Of a DNA stretch of 64,000 nt, positions 10,180 through 19,666 are shown one piece after another. The notes beneath the pieces were generated by a model. The model did no database searches, had not been told where the DNA came from, and saw only the letters and a list, made by a program, of their open reading frames with translations. Each line of letters starts with the position of its first letter. Position 1 is the stretch's first letter. This DNA comes from Prevotella sp. E2-28 (GTDB lineage Bacteria > Bacteroidota > Bacteroidia > Bacteroidales > Bacteroidaceae). The stretch spans positions 806,001-870,000 of the forward strand of contig NZ_CP091788.1 in NCBI RefSeq assembly GCF_022024055.1, given 5' to 3'. Made by a program: the position numbers and the translations under genes.

Positions 10180-13100
10180 ATGTCAAAATCTAAATTCCTA
10201 TTGACAATCCTGTTTACTTTCATTGCTCAGGTGATGATGGCACAGGGAAGAGTCATATCAGGTACGGTGGAAGATGCCATGGGACCTATTATGATGGCCA
10301 ATGTGGTGGAGCGTGACGGTAATAACCGTATTATCAGCGCTACGCAGACTGATATGATGGGTAACTTCTCAATGGAGATTAAGAACCCGAAGAATAAACT
10401 TGTTATCTCTTATGTGGGTAGCAAGACGAAGATAATCAATATCGGCGACCAGAAGACTTTCAAGATTAGATTGGAGGACGATAAAACCGTGCTCGGCGAA
10501 GTGAAGGTTATTGGACGTCGTACAAACTCTGGCGGTCTGAATATCGATAAGCGCGAGATTTCAGTTTCGCAGCAGACCATGAACATGGCTGAGGTAGAAG
10601 GTATGGCCTTTACCTCTGCCGACGAGGCCTTGCAGGGTGAGATTGCCGGTCTGGATATCGTGTCTAACTCTGGTAACCTTGGTGCAGGTACTTCTATGCG
10701 TCTGCGCGGTGTTTCTACTTTGAATGGTAGTGCAGAGCCTCTGATTGTTGTTGATGACAAGATCTTTGAGTATGACGCTGCCGATTTCGACCCCGAGAAC
10801 ATGGACGAGGAGAAATTCTCTTCTATGCTTGCTGTCAGTGTGGATGATATTGCCAGCATCACCGTTCTGAAGGATGCTGCTGCTACTGCTATCTGGGGTT
10901 CACAGGGTGCCAACGGTGTAATTCAGATTACCACCAAGCGCGGTGCACGCGGTAAACCAAGAGTGACACTGGGCTATAAATTCACTGGTACATGGATGCC
11001 TGCCGGCTACGAGCTGCTGAATGGCGACAACTACACCATGATGCTGAAGGAGGAATTCTATAACCCCACACAGAGTTCTTCTGCTACAGCTACTATCAAC
11101 GAGATTAACTACGTGCCTGCCGAGTCTTGGGCTGAGGCTAACAACTGGAACAAGAACACTGACTGGGTAGATGCTATCAAGCAGTTTGGTGAGCAGCACG
11201 AGGCAACCTTTAACATCTCAGGTGGTGGTCAGAAGGCAACATTCCGTATCTCTGCCAGCTATAACCACCAGACGGGTACTATTATCAAGCAGAAGATGGA
11301 TCGTCTGACCACTCGTCTGGTACTCGACTATAATGTGTCTGACCGTATCCGCTTCTCAACCAACTTCGCTTTGACCTATACGGACAACTTGAAGAACTAT
11401 ACCTATGGTAGTAGCAAGAGCAGCGGTTCGCATAACAACCTGTTGGCAATGGCTCTGGCTATGGCCCCCAATGCCAGCATCTATCGCTATGACCGTTATA
11501 ACAATAACACGGGTGAGTTCTTCCTGATGAACCCCACAGTGACAGGTATGACTCCTGATGATGGTAACTATACTTCTTCTGAGTTGACTGATGTGGTGGC
11601 TATCGGTAACCCTGTGGCATACGCTCATAACTCATGGCAGAAGGAGCAGACCTATAGCATCGTGCCCGACTTCAATATCAAGTACGAACTGCTGGGTACG
11701 GAAAACGGTAAGCATCGTCTGACCTTCGATGGTCGTGTTTACTTCGACATCTATGCTTATTCTAAGCCTACGTATATGCCTGGTAGCCTGTCAAATGGCA
11801 GCTATACAGATAATGACTATAACTATACAACAAATACGGAGACCAATCAGTTTAAGATGGGCTCACGTATGAAACTGACGTACACACCAGCCTTTACCAA
11901 TGAGGACTTCTATCTGACAATGATGGCCTACTACGAGGCTGGTACTCAGAAGAATACATACCAGTTCCTCGGACAGAGTTCAATTCCTAACGGAATCGTA
12001 TCTCCAACGATTGATGCACATCTCTTGAGTATGGATAACCAGCCTTCTACAACGAAATCTGCTTGGCAGGACTGGGTTTACAATGCCCACTTCTCATACA
12101 AGTCTCGCTATAGTATTGGCTTTGGTCTGCGTGCAGACTGTAACTCAAAGTTCGGTCCTAAGAATCCTTGGTTCTATTCACCCAACGTATCATTGCGTTA
12201 CAATCTCAGTGAAGAGGCCTTCTTTACACCTCTGAAGAAATATGTGTCAATGTTGGGTGTTCGTGGATCATGGGGTATCACAGGTAGTTCAAGTGTGTCT
12301 GTTGACAACTACTTCAATCAGTACACCTCACGTGCAGGACGCTATGGTACCAGCTACTATACAACGATGAGTGGTATGAAACTTGATGACCTTCGTCCTC
12401 AAAAGAAGATTGGTACGAACCTCGGTGTTAATATCGGTTTTCTGGATGATAAGTTCGAGGTTGACCTGAACTTCTATAAGGAAAATACGAAGGACCTTAT
12501 CATGAGAGGTCTGCCTATTCCTACATCTGCTACATGGAATAACTCTACAACCCTCTCTTATGGAAACGTAGGTGAGATGGAGAATAGGGGATGGGAAATG
12601 TCTGTTTCTGCCAATAAGATTATCAAGTATAAGAAGTTCACTCTTTCAGCCAGCTTCAACTTGGCTCAGAACATCAATAAGTTGCTTGAGATGGATCAGC
12701 GCGTGCTGGATAACCTGAACTCGGAGCCCAGCTACAGTAAGCGTGGTTCAGCCTCTATTCTTAACCGCGTTGTAGTGGGCGATCCCCTCTGCTCTATCTA
12801 CGGATTCCAGAGCTTAGGCGTGTTCCAATACTCTTACGACTACTTGACTAACTACAACACCAAGCAGTTGCAGTTGCAACAGCAGGCTGCAGCTCGTGGC
12901 GAGACTTACGATTGGAATTATGAGGAATGGATTAACCAGCAGCTTGCTGAAGGTAAGACCTTCCCTGTGGCTAGAGATGAAAATGGTAAGGTTATCATGA
13001 CCAATACTGGCGTGCCCAAGCACCTTACTTATTATTATGGTGATACAGACTATGAGTTCAAGGGTGGTGATGCTATCTATGAGGACGTGAACAATGATGG

Positions 13101-13632
13101 TACCATCAACGAACTTGATATCAAGTATCTGGGTAACTCACTGCCAAAGATGCAGGGTGGTTTCAGCCTGACGTTCCAATATGGTAACTGGAAACTCGTT
13201 TCTCGTTTCAACTATCGTTGGGGTAATAAGATTATCAATACAGCACGTATGGGACTGGAGAGCATGTATGGCACACAGAACCAGTGTTCTTCTGTAACCT
13301 ATCGTTGGCGTAAGGACGGTGACGTAACACCAATTCCACGTGCCCTCTATGGTACGGGTTATAACTACCAGGTAAGTTCACGCTTTGTGGAGGATGGTTC
13401 TTTCCTGCGTCTGAACAACCTGCAGTTGTCTTACAGCGTGCCAAAGAACACGGTGAAGAAACTGGGTCTGAACACGCTTTCTGCTTATGTGACTATGAAT
13501 AACCTCTTCTGTTGGACGAAGTACACTGGTATAGACCCTGAGGTTGCCTCAGGTACTTACACTCCGGCTTCTGACGGTGCTACAACACCAAGGTCTAAGT
13601 CTATCACAGCAAGTCTTAACTTCGGATTCTAA
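10180..13632 (+). CDS. SusC/RagA-type TonB-linked outer membrane transporter
   Basis: At 1150 residues it has the usual SusC length. A signal peptide (ending VMMAQ) is followed by a CarboxypepD-reg-like domain (about residues 23-110: 'VISGTVEDAMGPIMMANVVE'), a plug domain with 'LQGEIAGLDIVSNSGNLGAG' and the SusC hallmark 'ITVLKDAAATAIWGSQGANG' near residue 230, and a long beta-barrel. It would import oligosaccharides across the outer membrane using TonB energy, with the SusD protein encoded next (38 bp gap) as its lid. A Ca-binding-like 'DVNNDGTINELD' loop occurs near residue 970, as in many SusC proteins. Substrate cannot be read from the sequence. Confidence 0.95.
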   Translation: MSKSKFLLTILFTFIAQVMMAQGRVISGTVEDAMGPIMMANVVERDGNNRIISATQTDMMGNFSMEIKNPKNKLVISYVGSKTKIINIGDQKTFKIRLEDDKTVLGEVKVIGRRTNSGGLNIDKREISVSQQTMNMAEVEGMAFTSADEALQGEIAGLDIVSNSGNLGAGTSMRLRGVSTLNGSAEPLIVVDDKIFEYDAADFDPENMDEEKFSSMLAVSVDDIASITVLKDAAATAIWGSQGANGVIQITTKRGARGKPRVTLGYKFTGTWMPAGYELLNGDNYTMMLKEEFYNPTQSSSATATINEINYVPAESWAEANNWNKNTDWVDAIKQFGEQHEATFNISGGGQKATFRISASYNHQTGTIIKQKMDRLTTRLVLDYNVSDRIRFSTNFALTYTDNLKNYTYGSSKSSGSHNNLLAMALAMAPNASIYRYDRYNNNTGEFFLMNPTVTGMTPDDGNYTSSELTDVVAIGNPVAYAHNSWQKEQTYSIVPDFNIKYELLGTENGKHRLTFDGRVYFDIYAYSKPTYMPGSLSNGSYTDNDYNYTTNTETNQFKMGSRMKLTYTPAFTNEDFYLTMMAYYEAGTQKNTYQFLGQSSIPNGIVSPTIDAHLLSMDNQPSTTKSAWQDWVYNAHFSYKSRYSIGFGLRADCNSKFGPKNPWFYSPNVSLRYNLSEEAFFTPLKKYVSMLGVRGSWGITGSSSVSVDNYFNQYTSRAGRYGTSYYTTMSGMKLDDLRPQKKIGTNLGVNIGFLDDKFEVDLNFYKENTKDLIMRGLPIPTSATWNNSTTLSYGNVGEMENRGWEMSVSANKIIKYKKFTLSASFNLAQNINKLLEMDQRVLDNLNSEPSYSKRGSASILNRVVVGDPLCSIYGFQSLGVFQYSYDYLTNYNTKQLQLQQQAAARGETYDWNYEEWINQQLAEGKTFPVARDENGKVIMTNTGVPKHLTYYYGDTDYEFKGGDAIYEDVNNDGTINELDIKYLGNSLPKMQGGFSLTFQYGNWKLVSRFNYRWGNKIINTARMGLESMYGTQNQCSSVTYRWRKDGDVTPIPRALYGTGYNYQVSSRFVEDGSFLRLNNLQLSYSVPKNTVKKLGLNTLSAYVTMNNLFCWTKYTGIDPEVASGTYTPASDGATTPRSKSITASLNFGF

Positions 13633-13636
13633 GAAA

Positions 13637-13668
13637 GGTAAAATAGTAAAAATACAAAAAAGTAAAGA
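13637..13668 (+). repeat. 8-nt leader repeat (GGTAAAAA)n before susD
   Basis: Four 8-nt units with the pattern RGTAAAAN fill the gap between susC and susD. They are complementary to the T-rich repeat at 13716-13749 inside the signal-peptide codons of the next gene. Confidence 0.75.
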
Positions 13669-13669
13669 T

Positions 13670-15454
13670 ATGAAACAAACGATATATTATAAGGTGAGGA
13701 AAATGGCTAAAGGCATTTTACCTTTTTACCTTTTTACCTTTTTACCTTTGCTGACAGGTTGTGTTGACACGGTAATCTTGCCTGACAATAAAACTGTGGA
13801 TGAGGACTTCTGGCAGAAGAAGAGCGAGGTGGACGCTGTCGTAGCTACGGCATACGCCCAGTTGCGCGATGAGGCTGCTATACGTAATATGATTGTTTGG
13901 GGTGACTTCCGTTCTGATGAACTTGCCGTTACCTCTACACTGCCTACAGGTGCTGCTTATAGAACAGCTTTGCAGCAGATTTATTCGCTCAATATTGAAA
14001 CTGAGAATGCATTTACCTCATGGTATCCTTTCTATTCAGCTATCAACTACTGTAATCTGGTACTGAAGAAGGCTGAGGGTGTTATTGCTGTTGACCCTGA
14101 CTATACGCGTGGTGACTATGATGCCAATAAGGCACAGATGCTGGCATTAAGGGCTTACTGCTACTTCTATCTTACCCGTGTGTTCCATGATATTCCTGTA
14201 ACACCAGGTGCATACCTCAACAGCAGTGAGAACCTGAATGCACCTCAGGCAAATCCTGACTCTGTGCTGACGATGTGTATCAATGATTTGAAGGAAGCAT
14301 TGAAATATGCTATCCCAGGTAATACCTATGGTGACTGGCGTGATAAGGGTTATCTGAATCAGGATGGTATCAATGCTGTTCTGGCTGATATCTATCTGTG
14401 GCGTGCTTCAATCAACCGTGATGCTACTGACTATCAGAAGTGTGTGGATTACTGTGACAAGGTGATTGCTGCTAAGAAAGATGCTTATGAGAATGGCGGA
14501 CAGCGTCATCGTTGGGGTGTAGATGAGGAAAAGAAGGATTATTACCTTTCTGACTACAGCGATATGTATTCTGATCTTTTCGGTCAGAATGGTCAGAATG
14601 CTGATGAGAGCATTTTCGAACTGCAGTTCCGCAACTCCAATGCTACAAATAAAGGCTTGGACCAGATGTATTTCCGTTACAATAATGCCAGTGCCAATAG
14701 TTATGGCTATCTGAAGGTATCTTCTATGTTTGGTAAGGTTGATGCTACTGGTAATGGCGTGTGGAACAATACAGTGGATCAGCGTCTGTATGAATTTATC
14801 TATGATGCCAATAGCTCTAGTGTAGAGCAATTTGGTGTGCGTAAGTTTGTTGCCACAGTATCTGCTGGTACTAATAATACAGCCGATAGTCATCGTGATA
14901 CACGTTCTAATATGTTGCAGAACTGGGTTCTCTATCGTCTCACAGACGTGATGCTGATGAAGGCTGAGGCATTGGTACAGCTCTATGAGTTTGAGAAGCA
15001 GGCTGCCCAGGAAGAGAGTAGGACACCTGATGATACAAACAATCAGAAGGCTTTTGAAATCTGTAAGTTTGTCAATGATCGCGCATTGTCAGATGCTAAC
15101 AAGACGACTTACGCTCTGAAATACTCTACCTATAAGGATAAGATGGAGGCTTTGGTACTGGCTGAGCGTGCTCGTGAGCTGTGCTTTGAGGGTAAGCGTT
15201 GGTTTGACCTGATGCGTTACAACTATCGTCATACTGCTACAAAGGCTGATTTGAAGAAGAAGCTGACGCAGGGATATGTAAACAATAGTGATGAGTTCTA
15301 TGAGTTGGCATTGCGTAAGTATGCTGTTCCTGCTGCTATGCGTGCCAAGATGCGTGATGAGCGTTATCTCTATATGCCGATTAACCAGGATGAGGTGAAG
15401 ATTAATACCAATCTTGAACAGAATCCGGTGTATAAATCATCTGCGAAATATTAA
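13670..15454 (+). CDS. SusD/RagB-type surface glycan-binding lipoprotein
   Basis: The start is placed at the ATG at 13670 (MKQTIYYKVRKMAKG), because upstream codons of the open frame overlap the end of susC. An in-frame ATG at 13703 (MAKG) is an alternative. The signal peptide runs through LPFYLFTFLPLLTGC (lipobox LTGC). SusD signatures include 'EVDAVVATAYAQLRDEAAI', the TPR-like 'AQMLALRAYCYFYLTRVF', 'INAVLADIYLWRAS' and the C-terminal 'LVLAERARELCFEGKRWFDL' near residue 510, which is typical of the family. It should cover the barrel of the preceding SusC. The hydrophobic core of its signal peptide is encoded by four copies of an 8-nt repeat, so slippage there could switch the gene off. Confidence 0.95.
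   Translation: MKQTIYYKVRKMAKGILPFYLFTFLPLLTGCVDTVILPDNKTVDEDFWQKKSEVDAVVATAYAQLRDEAAIRNMIVWGDFRSDELAVTSTLPTGAAYRTALQQIYSLNIETENAFTSWYPFYSAINYCNLVLKKAEGVIAVDPDYTRGDYDANKAQMLALRAYCYFYLTRVFHDIPVTPGAYLNSSENLNAPQANPDSVLTMCINDLKEALKYAIPGNTYGDWRDKGYLNQDGINAVLADIYLWRASINRDATDYQKCVDYCDKVIAAKKDAYENGGQRHRWGVDEEKKDYYLSDYSDMYSDLFGQNGQNADESIFELQFRNSNATNKGLDQMYFRYNNASANSYGYLKVSSMFGKVDATGNGVWNNTVDQRLYEFIYDANSSSVEQFGVRKFVATVSAGTNNTADSHRDTRSNMLQNWVLYRLTDVMLMKAEALVQLYEFEKQAAQEESRTPDDTNNQKAFEICKFVNDRALSDANKTTYALKYSTYKDKMEALVLAERARELCFEGKRWFDLMRYNYRHTATKADLKKKLTQGYVNNSDEFYELALRKYAVPAAMRAKMRDERYLYMPINQDEVKINTNLEQNPVYKSSAKY
13716..13749 (+). repeat. 8-nt repeat (TTTTTACC)4 inside signal-peptide codons
   Basis: Four tandem 8-nt units encode LPFYLFTFLP of the SusD signal peptide. 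Because 8 is not a multiple of 3, every forward frame of the repeat gives the same cyclic hydrophobic octapeptide. It is the reverse complement of the leader repeat 50 bp upstream. Confidence 0.85.
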
Positions 15455-15467
15455 GTTGAAGAATTGA

Positions 15468-15525
15468 ACTTTTGGAGCAGCGAGTGCAATCAAACTTGTT
15501 TGAATTGCCGAGTCGTGACAAAAGT
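15468..15525. repeat. Intergenic hairpin element between susD and FAS1 gene
   Basis: A nested imperfect hairpin fills most of the 97-bp gap. ACTTTTG (15468-15474) pairs with CAAAAGT (15519-15525). Inside, GCAATCAAAC (15486-15495) pairs with GTTTGAATTGC (15498-15508) around a two-base loop with one bulged A. There is no T-tract, so it is not a standard terminator. It could be an mRNA-processing or stability element, or a dispersed repeat. Confidence 0.65.
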
Positions 15526-15551
15526 CAACGAAGTTAAATTTGAAATAAGAT

Positions 15552-17783
15552 ATGAATAAGATAGTATATAATATAGGAAAGGTGTTAGCACTTGGTTTTA
15601 TCGGTGTGATGGGGCTGGTCTCTTGTACCGAGGAACCTGATGGCTCAAACCTCTTTTCTTCAGACCAGAAAACCATTGCCGAGATGCTGCGCGACAGAAG
15701 TGAGTTGTCTGCTTTCTATCGCATCTTGGAAAAGGGCGGTTTCGGAAAATATATGGGAACCTATGGCGAGTACACTTGCTTTGCACCAGTAAATGATGGT
15801 GTGAATGCTTATCTCGACAGTCTCTATAATGATGAGTCTTACCTTATCTCCAAGGCAAAAGTGAAGCACAATGGCATCACAGAGGATGCTAACTGGGCTA
15901 ACCTGGATGTGATGGAAAAGGTGAACCTGATGTCAGACTCACTCTGTGATGATATCTCACGTTTCCACCTCTCAGGTGAAAAGCACCTGCAGGTGGACCT
16001 TGATGGTACTGCTACCACATGGACCACGATGAAGACCGGTCGTAGCATTCGCGTGGGTGTGTTCTTGGATTCAGAGTATAGAGGTCTTACCAGTCTGAAT
16101 GATATCTCTGCTATCATTGAAGGTGATATTGATGCTATCAATGGTGTACTCCATATTTGCTCTAGTGTGATTCCCCGTTCAGACCGTACTACTGATGACC
16201 AGTTGCGTGTTGAGGGAGAAAAGGACCTGAGTATTTTCTATGCTGCCCTTGAGGCCACGGGCTATACCGATACACTTATGATTGAACGTAAGCGTAACGC
16301 TGACGGGACTGCAAAGACCTATGATCTGGGTACCAACCACAATGACCGTGATGGAAACTCCCTGTATTATCCGAAGGAGTGTATGATTAAATGGACAGTC
16401 TTTGCTGAGACTGATGATGTGTTCCGTGCAGCTGGTATCAATAACTTTGATGATTTGAAGGCTAAGTGTGTTGAGTGGTATGGCAACTGCAGTGCGTGGT
16501 ACGACTATATCAATGAGAAGGGCATCACTATCAGTACTGGCGATGACTATACGAATCCATTTAATGTGGTGAATATGTTCGTGGCATATCATATCCTGCG
16601 TGCAGGTATGCCTATCGACCGTATTGTTTACGAGAAGAATGCTCAGACAAACTCTTCATGGAACTTCTGCTTCGGCTATGAGCCACAGGAATATTTCGAG
16701 ACGATGCTTCCTAATACCATCCTGAAGGTATGGGAGACCAATCCTAAGACGACAAAGAACTTGTGGCTGAACCGTTATCTGACGAACAACACACTGACTT
16801 CTAAGCTGGGACTCTTTGGTATGCCTGGTGATGGTGACCATGTGCTGAAGTTCGCTGGCGTATCTGTAGATCGTAACAACAGCGTGGAGACTCTTAATGG
16901 TTATATTCACCGTATCAAGGGAATCCTGAAGTATGATCAGAACGCAAAGGACGCACTTCATGAGCGCCTTCGTTTTGACTCATCTACTTTCCTCTATGAG
17001 CTCATCAACAATGGCTTGCGTGGTGCAACACCTGCAGAGGTAAGTTCTATGAATGGTGGTGGTGATGGTAACCGTGTGGCTTTCCAGAACAACTATTTTG
17101 ATAATATTGTTTGTTATAATCCTGGTACACTGCTCCGTTTCAATGTGATGGGAGCATGGCGTGCACACAATTCAGACCAGTTCCAGGGTTGGGATGTATA
17201 TGACTTCGCTATCAAATTGCCTCATGTGCCTACGGGTGACTATGAGTTGCGTATTATCTATCCTCCTATGGCACGTGGTGGACTGATGCAGTTCTATCTG
17301 GGTAACTCTTCAAAGCAGTCAGATATGGTGGCCATTGGTATTCCTTTCGATGCTTGTGCTAACCCTTATCAGGATGCAACCATCGGTTACGAGGATATTG
17401 TTAGCCGTGCTGACGATGAGACTTCTGATTGTGGCGTAGAGAGTGACCAGCGTATGCATGTACGTGGTTATATGCGTGCTCCGGCATCCTTCTCTCGTGG
17501 TACCTATAATACTGTTACAGACCCGTTGACCTATTCTGATGATGATATCTATTCGGCTGCCAGCCAGATTATTGGTTCTACCAGCTGTCGTTCAGAGTCA
17601 GGTTATGGTACGATGATGTTGCGCCGTATCATTACTACTCAGCGCTTTGAGCAGGGTAAGGATTACTGGTTGCGTATTAAGAACCTTGTGAACGATACTA
17701 ACCTGGGTTGGTCGTTCGACTTCGTTGAACTGGTGCCCCTCGACATTGTGAACAGTCAGACGATGTCTGAGGACTGGTACTAA
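15552..17783 (+). CDS. FAS1 domain lipoprotein with C-terminal beta-sandwich
   Basis: The 743-residue protein has a lipoprotein signal (ALGFIGVMGLVSC). A FAS1 domain follows: 'LSAFYRILEKGGFGKYMGTY' then 'YTCFAPVNDGVNAYLDSL', closing with 'INGVLHICSSVI' near residue 200. A second FAS1-like unit starts at 'LSIFYAALEATGYTDTLM' near 225 and ends at 'NGYIHRIKGIL' near 455. The C-terminal ~220 residues ('GWDVYDFAIKLPHVPTGDYE', 'YWLRIKNLVNDTNLGWSFDF') look like a galactose-binding-type jelly roll. It lies downstream of susD and 41 bp before a second FAS1 gene; all are probably co-transcribed. The ligand is unknown, and surface display beside SusCD is inferred from context. Confidence 0.85.
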   Translation: MNKIVYNIGKVLALGFIGVMGLVSCTEEPDGSNLFSSDQKTIAEMLRDRSELSAFYRILEKGGFGKYMGTYGEYTCFAPVNDGVNAYLDSLYNDESYLISKAKVKHNGITEDANWANLDVMEKVNLMSDSLCDDISRFHLSGEKHLQVDLDGTATTWTTMKTGRSIRVGVFLDSEYRGLTSLNDISAIIEGDIDAINGVLHICSSVIPRSDRTTDDQLRVEGEKDLSIFYAALEATGYTDTLMIERKRNADGTAKTYDLGTNHNDRDGNSLYYPKECMIKWTVFAETDDVFRAAGINNFDDLKAKCVEWYGNCSAWYDYINEKGITISTGDDYTNPFNVVNMFVAYHILRAGMPIDRIVYEKNAQTNSSWNFCFGYEPQEYFETMLPNTILKVWETNPKTTKNLWLNRYLTNNTLTSKLGLFGMPGDGDHVLKFAGVSVDRNNSVETLNGYIHRIKGILKYDQNAKDALHERLRFDSSTFLYELINNGLRGATPAEVSSMNGGGDGNRVAFQNNYFDNIVCYNPGTLLRFNVMGAWRAHNSDQFQGWDVYDFAIKLPHVPTGDYELRIIYPPMARGGLMQFYLGNSSKQSDMVAIGIPFDACANPYQDATIGYEDIVSRADDETSDCGVESDQRMHVRGYMRAPASFSRGTYNTVTDPLTYSDDDIYSAASQIIGSTSCRSESGYGTMMLRRIITTQRFEQGKDYWLRIKNLVNDTNLGWSFDFVELVPLDIVNSQTMSEDWY

Positions 17784-17789
17784 TATAAA

Positions 17790-17820
17790 GGTAAAAAAGT
17801 AAAAAATAAAAAAGTAAAAC
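17790..17820 (+). repeat. 8-nt leader repeat (GGTAAAAA)n before FAS1 gene
   Basis: About four 8-nt units of GGTAAAAA/AGTAAAAA lie directly before the ATG at 17825. They are complementary to the T-rich tract at 17870-17904. Confidence 0.75.
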
Positions 17821-17824
17821 AAAT

Positions 17825-19666
17825 ATGAGAGTTATAATATTCAATAAGGTAAGGAAGATGGCTAAAGGCTTTTTACCCTTTTACCTTTTTACCCTTTTAC
17901 CTTTATTCTCGTCCTGCTCCGACTACGATGACTACAACACGGTGCCTCAAGTTGTTGGTGGTGACCAGGCTGGAGCCAACAATACGTTGTGGGAAAATAT
18001 CTCAAATGATCAGCAGCTGACTAAGTTTACAGCGCTCGCCAGTAAGTGCAACTTCTCTGAGGCACTTAATAGTCCACAGTTCTATACTGTATGGGCACCT
18101 GTTGATGATGCCTTCAGTGATGCTGAGTACAATAGACTGATGGCCAGCGACAGTGCTACAATCCTGAAACAGTTCATCCAGCAGCATGTTACGAATTACA
18201 ATCATCCTGTATCGGCTGCTCTTGATAGTACGATTATCATTTCTCTTAATGCCAAGCATCATCCGTTCACGCAGACTTCTTTTGATGGTTTCCCCTATAA
18301 TACCGTCAACCTAGCATCTACTAATGGCGTGATGCATAAGATTAATGGTATGTCAGAGTTCCATGAGAATCTCTATGAGAACATCGATAAGCTCGTGGAC
18401 TGCGACTTGTTAAAGAAGTACATTCAGAAATATGATGAATACTATCTTGATGTGAATGCCTCAGTCATTGGTCCGTTGCGCGACGGCAAGCAGACCTATC
18501 TGGATTCTGTGATGAAGAAGCGTAACAACGTGATCCGCACTATTATGCGTGCAGACCTGGAGGAAGAGGATAGTACCTTCTGTATGCTGATTCCTAATGA
18601 TAAGGCTTGGAACAGTGCTTATGCAGCCATCAGTCCTTGCTATCAGTATATTCCGAAGATGGATTATATGGATCTTACGAAGAAAACACTGGTTGCCTCT
18701 TCACTCAAAGCAACAGATGCCAAGGCCGACAAGGCTGCTGAGGCTGATACCGAGTTGCAGGACTCCCTGACATGTCGTAATCTTGTCAGCAATCTTGTTT
18801 TCTCAGCTTCTAATCCTTATAATAAGCCATTCTTTGGTGAGGGTACACTTAGTAAAGAAGATACAGTGGTTTCTACCAGTGGCCGTCTGCTGAAAAATGC
18901 ACAGACGGTGCTGGATTACACACTTGCTGTCAATGAGATGAGTAATGGTATCACACGTACAATAGATTCACTCTCATTCAATTCTTGGGATTCTTACAAC
19001 CCCGTGCTTGGTTCTACTCGTCCAGATGCAACGATGAAGGTGAAGAAACTCACTTCTCACAATATCCCATTGGATAGCTTGGCTGGTCGTGATAGCCTCT
19101 TCTCGAAAGTTCCTGAGATGTTCCGTCAGTGGCTTTTCCCAAGAACATCACGTTTCTTCTCATACGTTGCTGTGGATAGTGCTAACATTGATGGTTCTAC
19201 AAGTAAGCCAGAGTTTAACTTTGCTCTGAAAGGCGTCCGCTCTACAACGTATCATATCTATGTGATTACCGTTCCTGCACAGGTTGAAGAGCCTGCAGCA
19301 GATGTGAAGCCCTACTACCTGCGCTTCTATCTCAGCTGGACTGATGCCGCTAACAAACAGCAGCTTACGGTATTGCCACAGGGAGCCGCTAAGGATCTGG
19401 AGATGACCACAGACGAGGGTACCGATAGTAAGAAACTGACTTGCATTGGTGATCCAGGAAAGGTCAATATATTTGATCTTGGCGAGTTTACATTCCCTGC
19501 TTGTTATTATGGACTGGATGCTTATCCTAGTTTGATGATGATGCACACAAAGAGTTTTACCTCTTCTGCCAACCGTAAGAAATACGACCAGCAGATGCGT
19601 GTAGCAGGTGTTTATCTCGTTCCGAAGGAATATAATGATTATTGGGCTAATTCTTCTAATGACTAA
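17825..19666 (+). CDS. FAS1 domain lipoprotein
   Basis: The 613-residue product begins MRVIIFNKVRKMAKG; its signal peptide contains LPFYLFTLLPL and ends in lipobox FSSC. An alternative ATG (MAKG) lies at 17858, exactly as in the susD gene at 13670; the two genes share the whole 'KVRKMAKG-x-LPFYLFT' module although the mature proteins are unrelated. FAS1 features: 'FTALASKCNFSEALNSPQFY' then 'TVWAPVDDAFSDAEYNRLM', closing with 'NGVMHKINGMSEF' near residue 180, and a second degenerate unit ('STFCMLIPNDKAWNSAY' near 260). The C-terminal part is beta-rich. Its stop codon overlaps the start of the next gene (TAATG), so translation is probably coupled to the second susC. Confidence 0.85.
   Translation: MRVIIFNKVRKMAKGFLPFYLFTLLPLFSSCSDYDDYNTVPQVVGGDQAGANNTLWENISNDQQLTKFTALASKCNFSEALNSPQFYTVWAPVDDAFSDAEYNRLMASDSATILKQFIQQHVTNYNHPVSAALDSTIIISLNAKHHPFTQTSFDGFPYNTVNLASTNGVMHKINGMSEFHENLYENIDKLVDCDLLKKYIQKYDEYYLDVNASVIGPLRDGKQTYLDSVMKKRNNVIRTIMRADLEEEDSTFCMLIPNDKAWNSAYAAISPCYQYIPKMDYMDLTKKTLVASSLKATDAKADKAAEADTELQDSLTCRNLVSNLVFSASNPYNKPFFGEGTLSKEDTVVSTSGRLLKNAQTVLDYTLAVNEMSNGITRTIDSLSFNSWDSYNPVLGSTRPDATMKVKKLTSHNIPLDSLAGRDSLFSKVPEMFRQWLFPRTSRFFSYVAVDSANIDGSTSKPEFNFALKGVRSTTYHIYVITVPAQVEEPAADVKPYYLRFYLSWTDAANKQQLTVLPQGAAKDLEMTTDEGTDSKKLTCIGDPGKVNIFDLGEFTFPACYYGLDAYPSLMMMHTKSFTSSANRKKYDQQMRVAGVYLVPKEYNDYWANSSND
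17870..17904 (+). repeat. 8-nt repeat (TTTTTACC/CTTTTACC)4 inside signal-peptide codons
   Basis: Four 8-nt units alternate T and C at the first base and encode LPFYLFTLLP. The alternation makes the tract less slippage-prone than the pure repeat at 13716. Confidence 0.8.
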
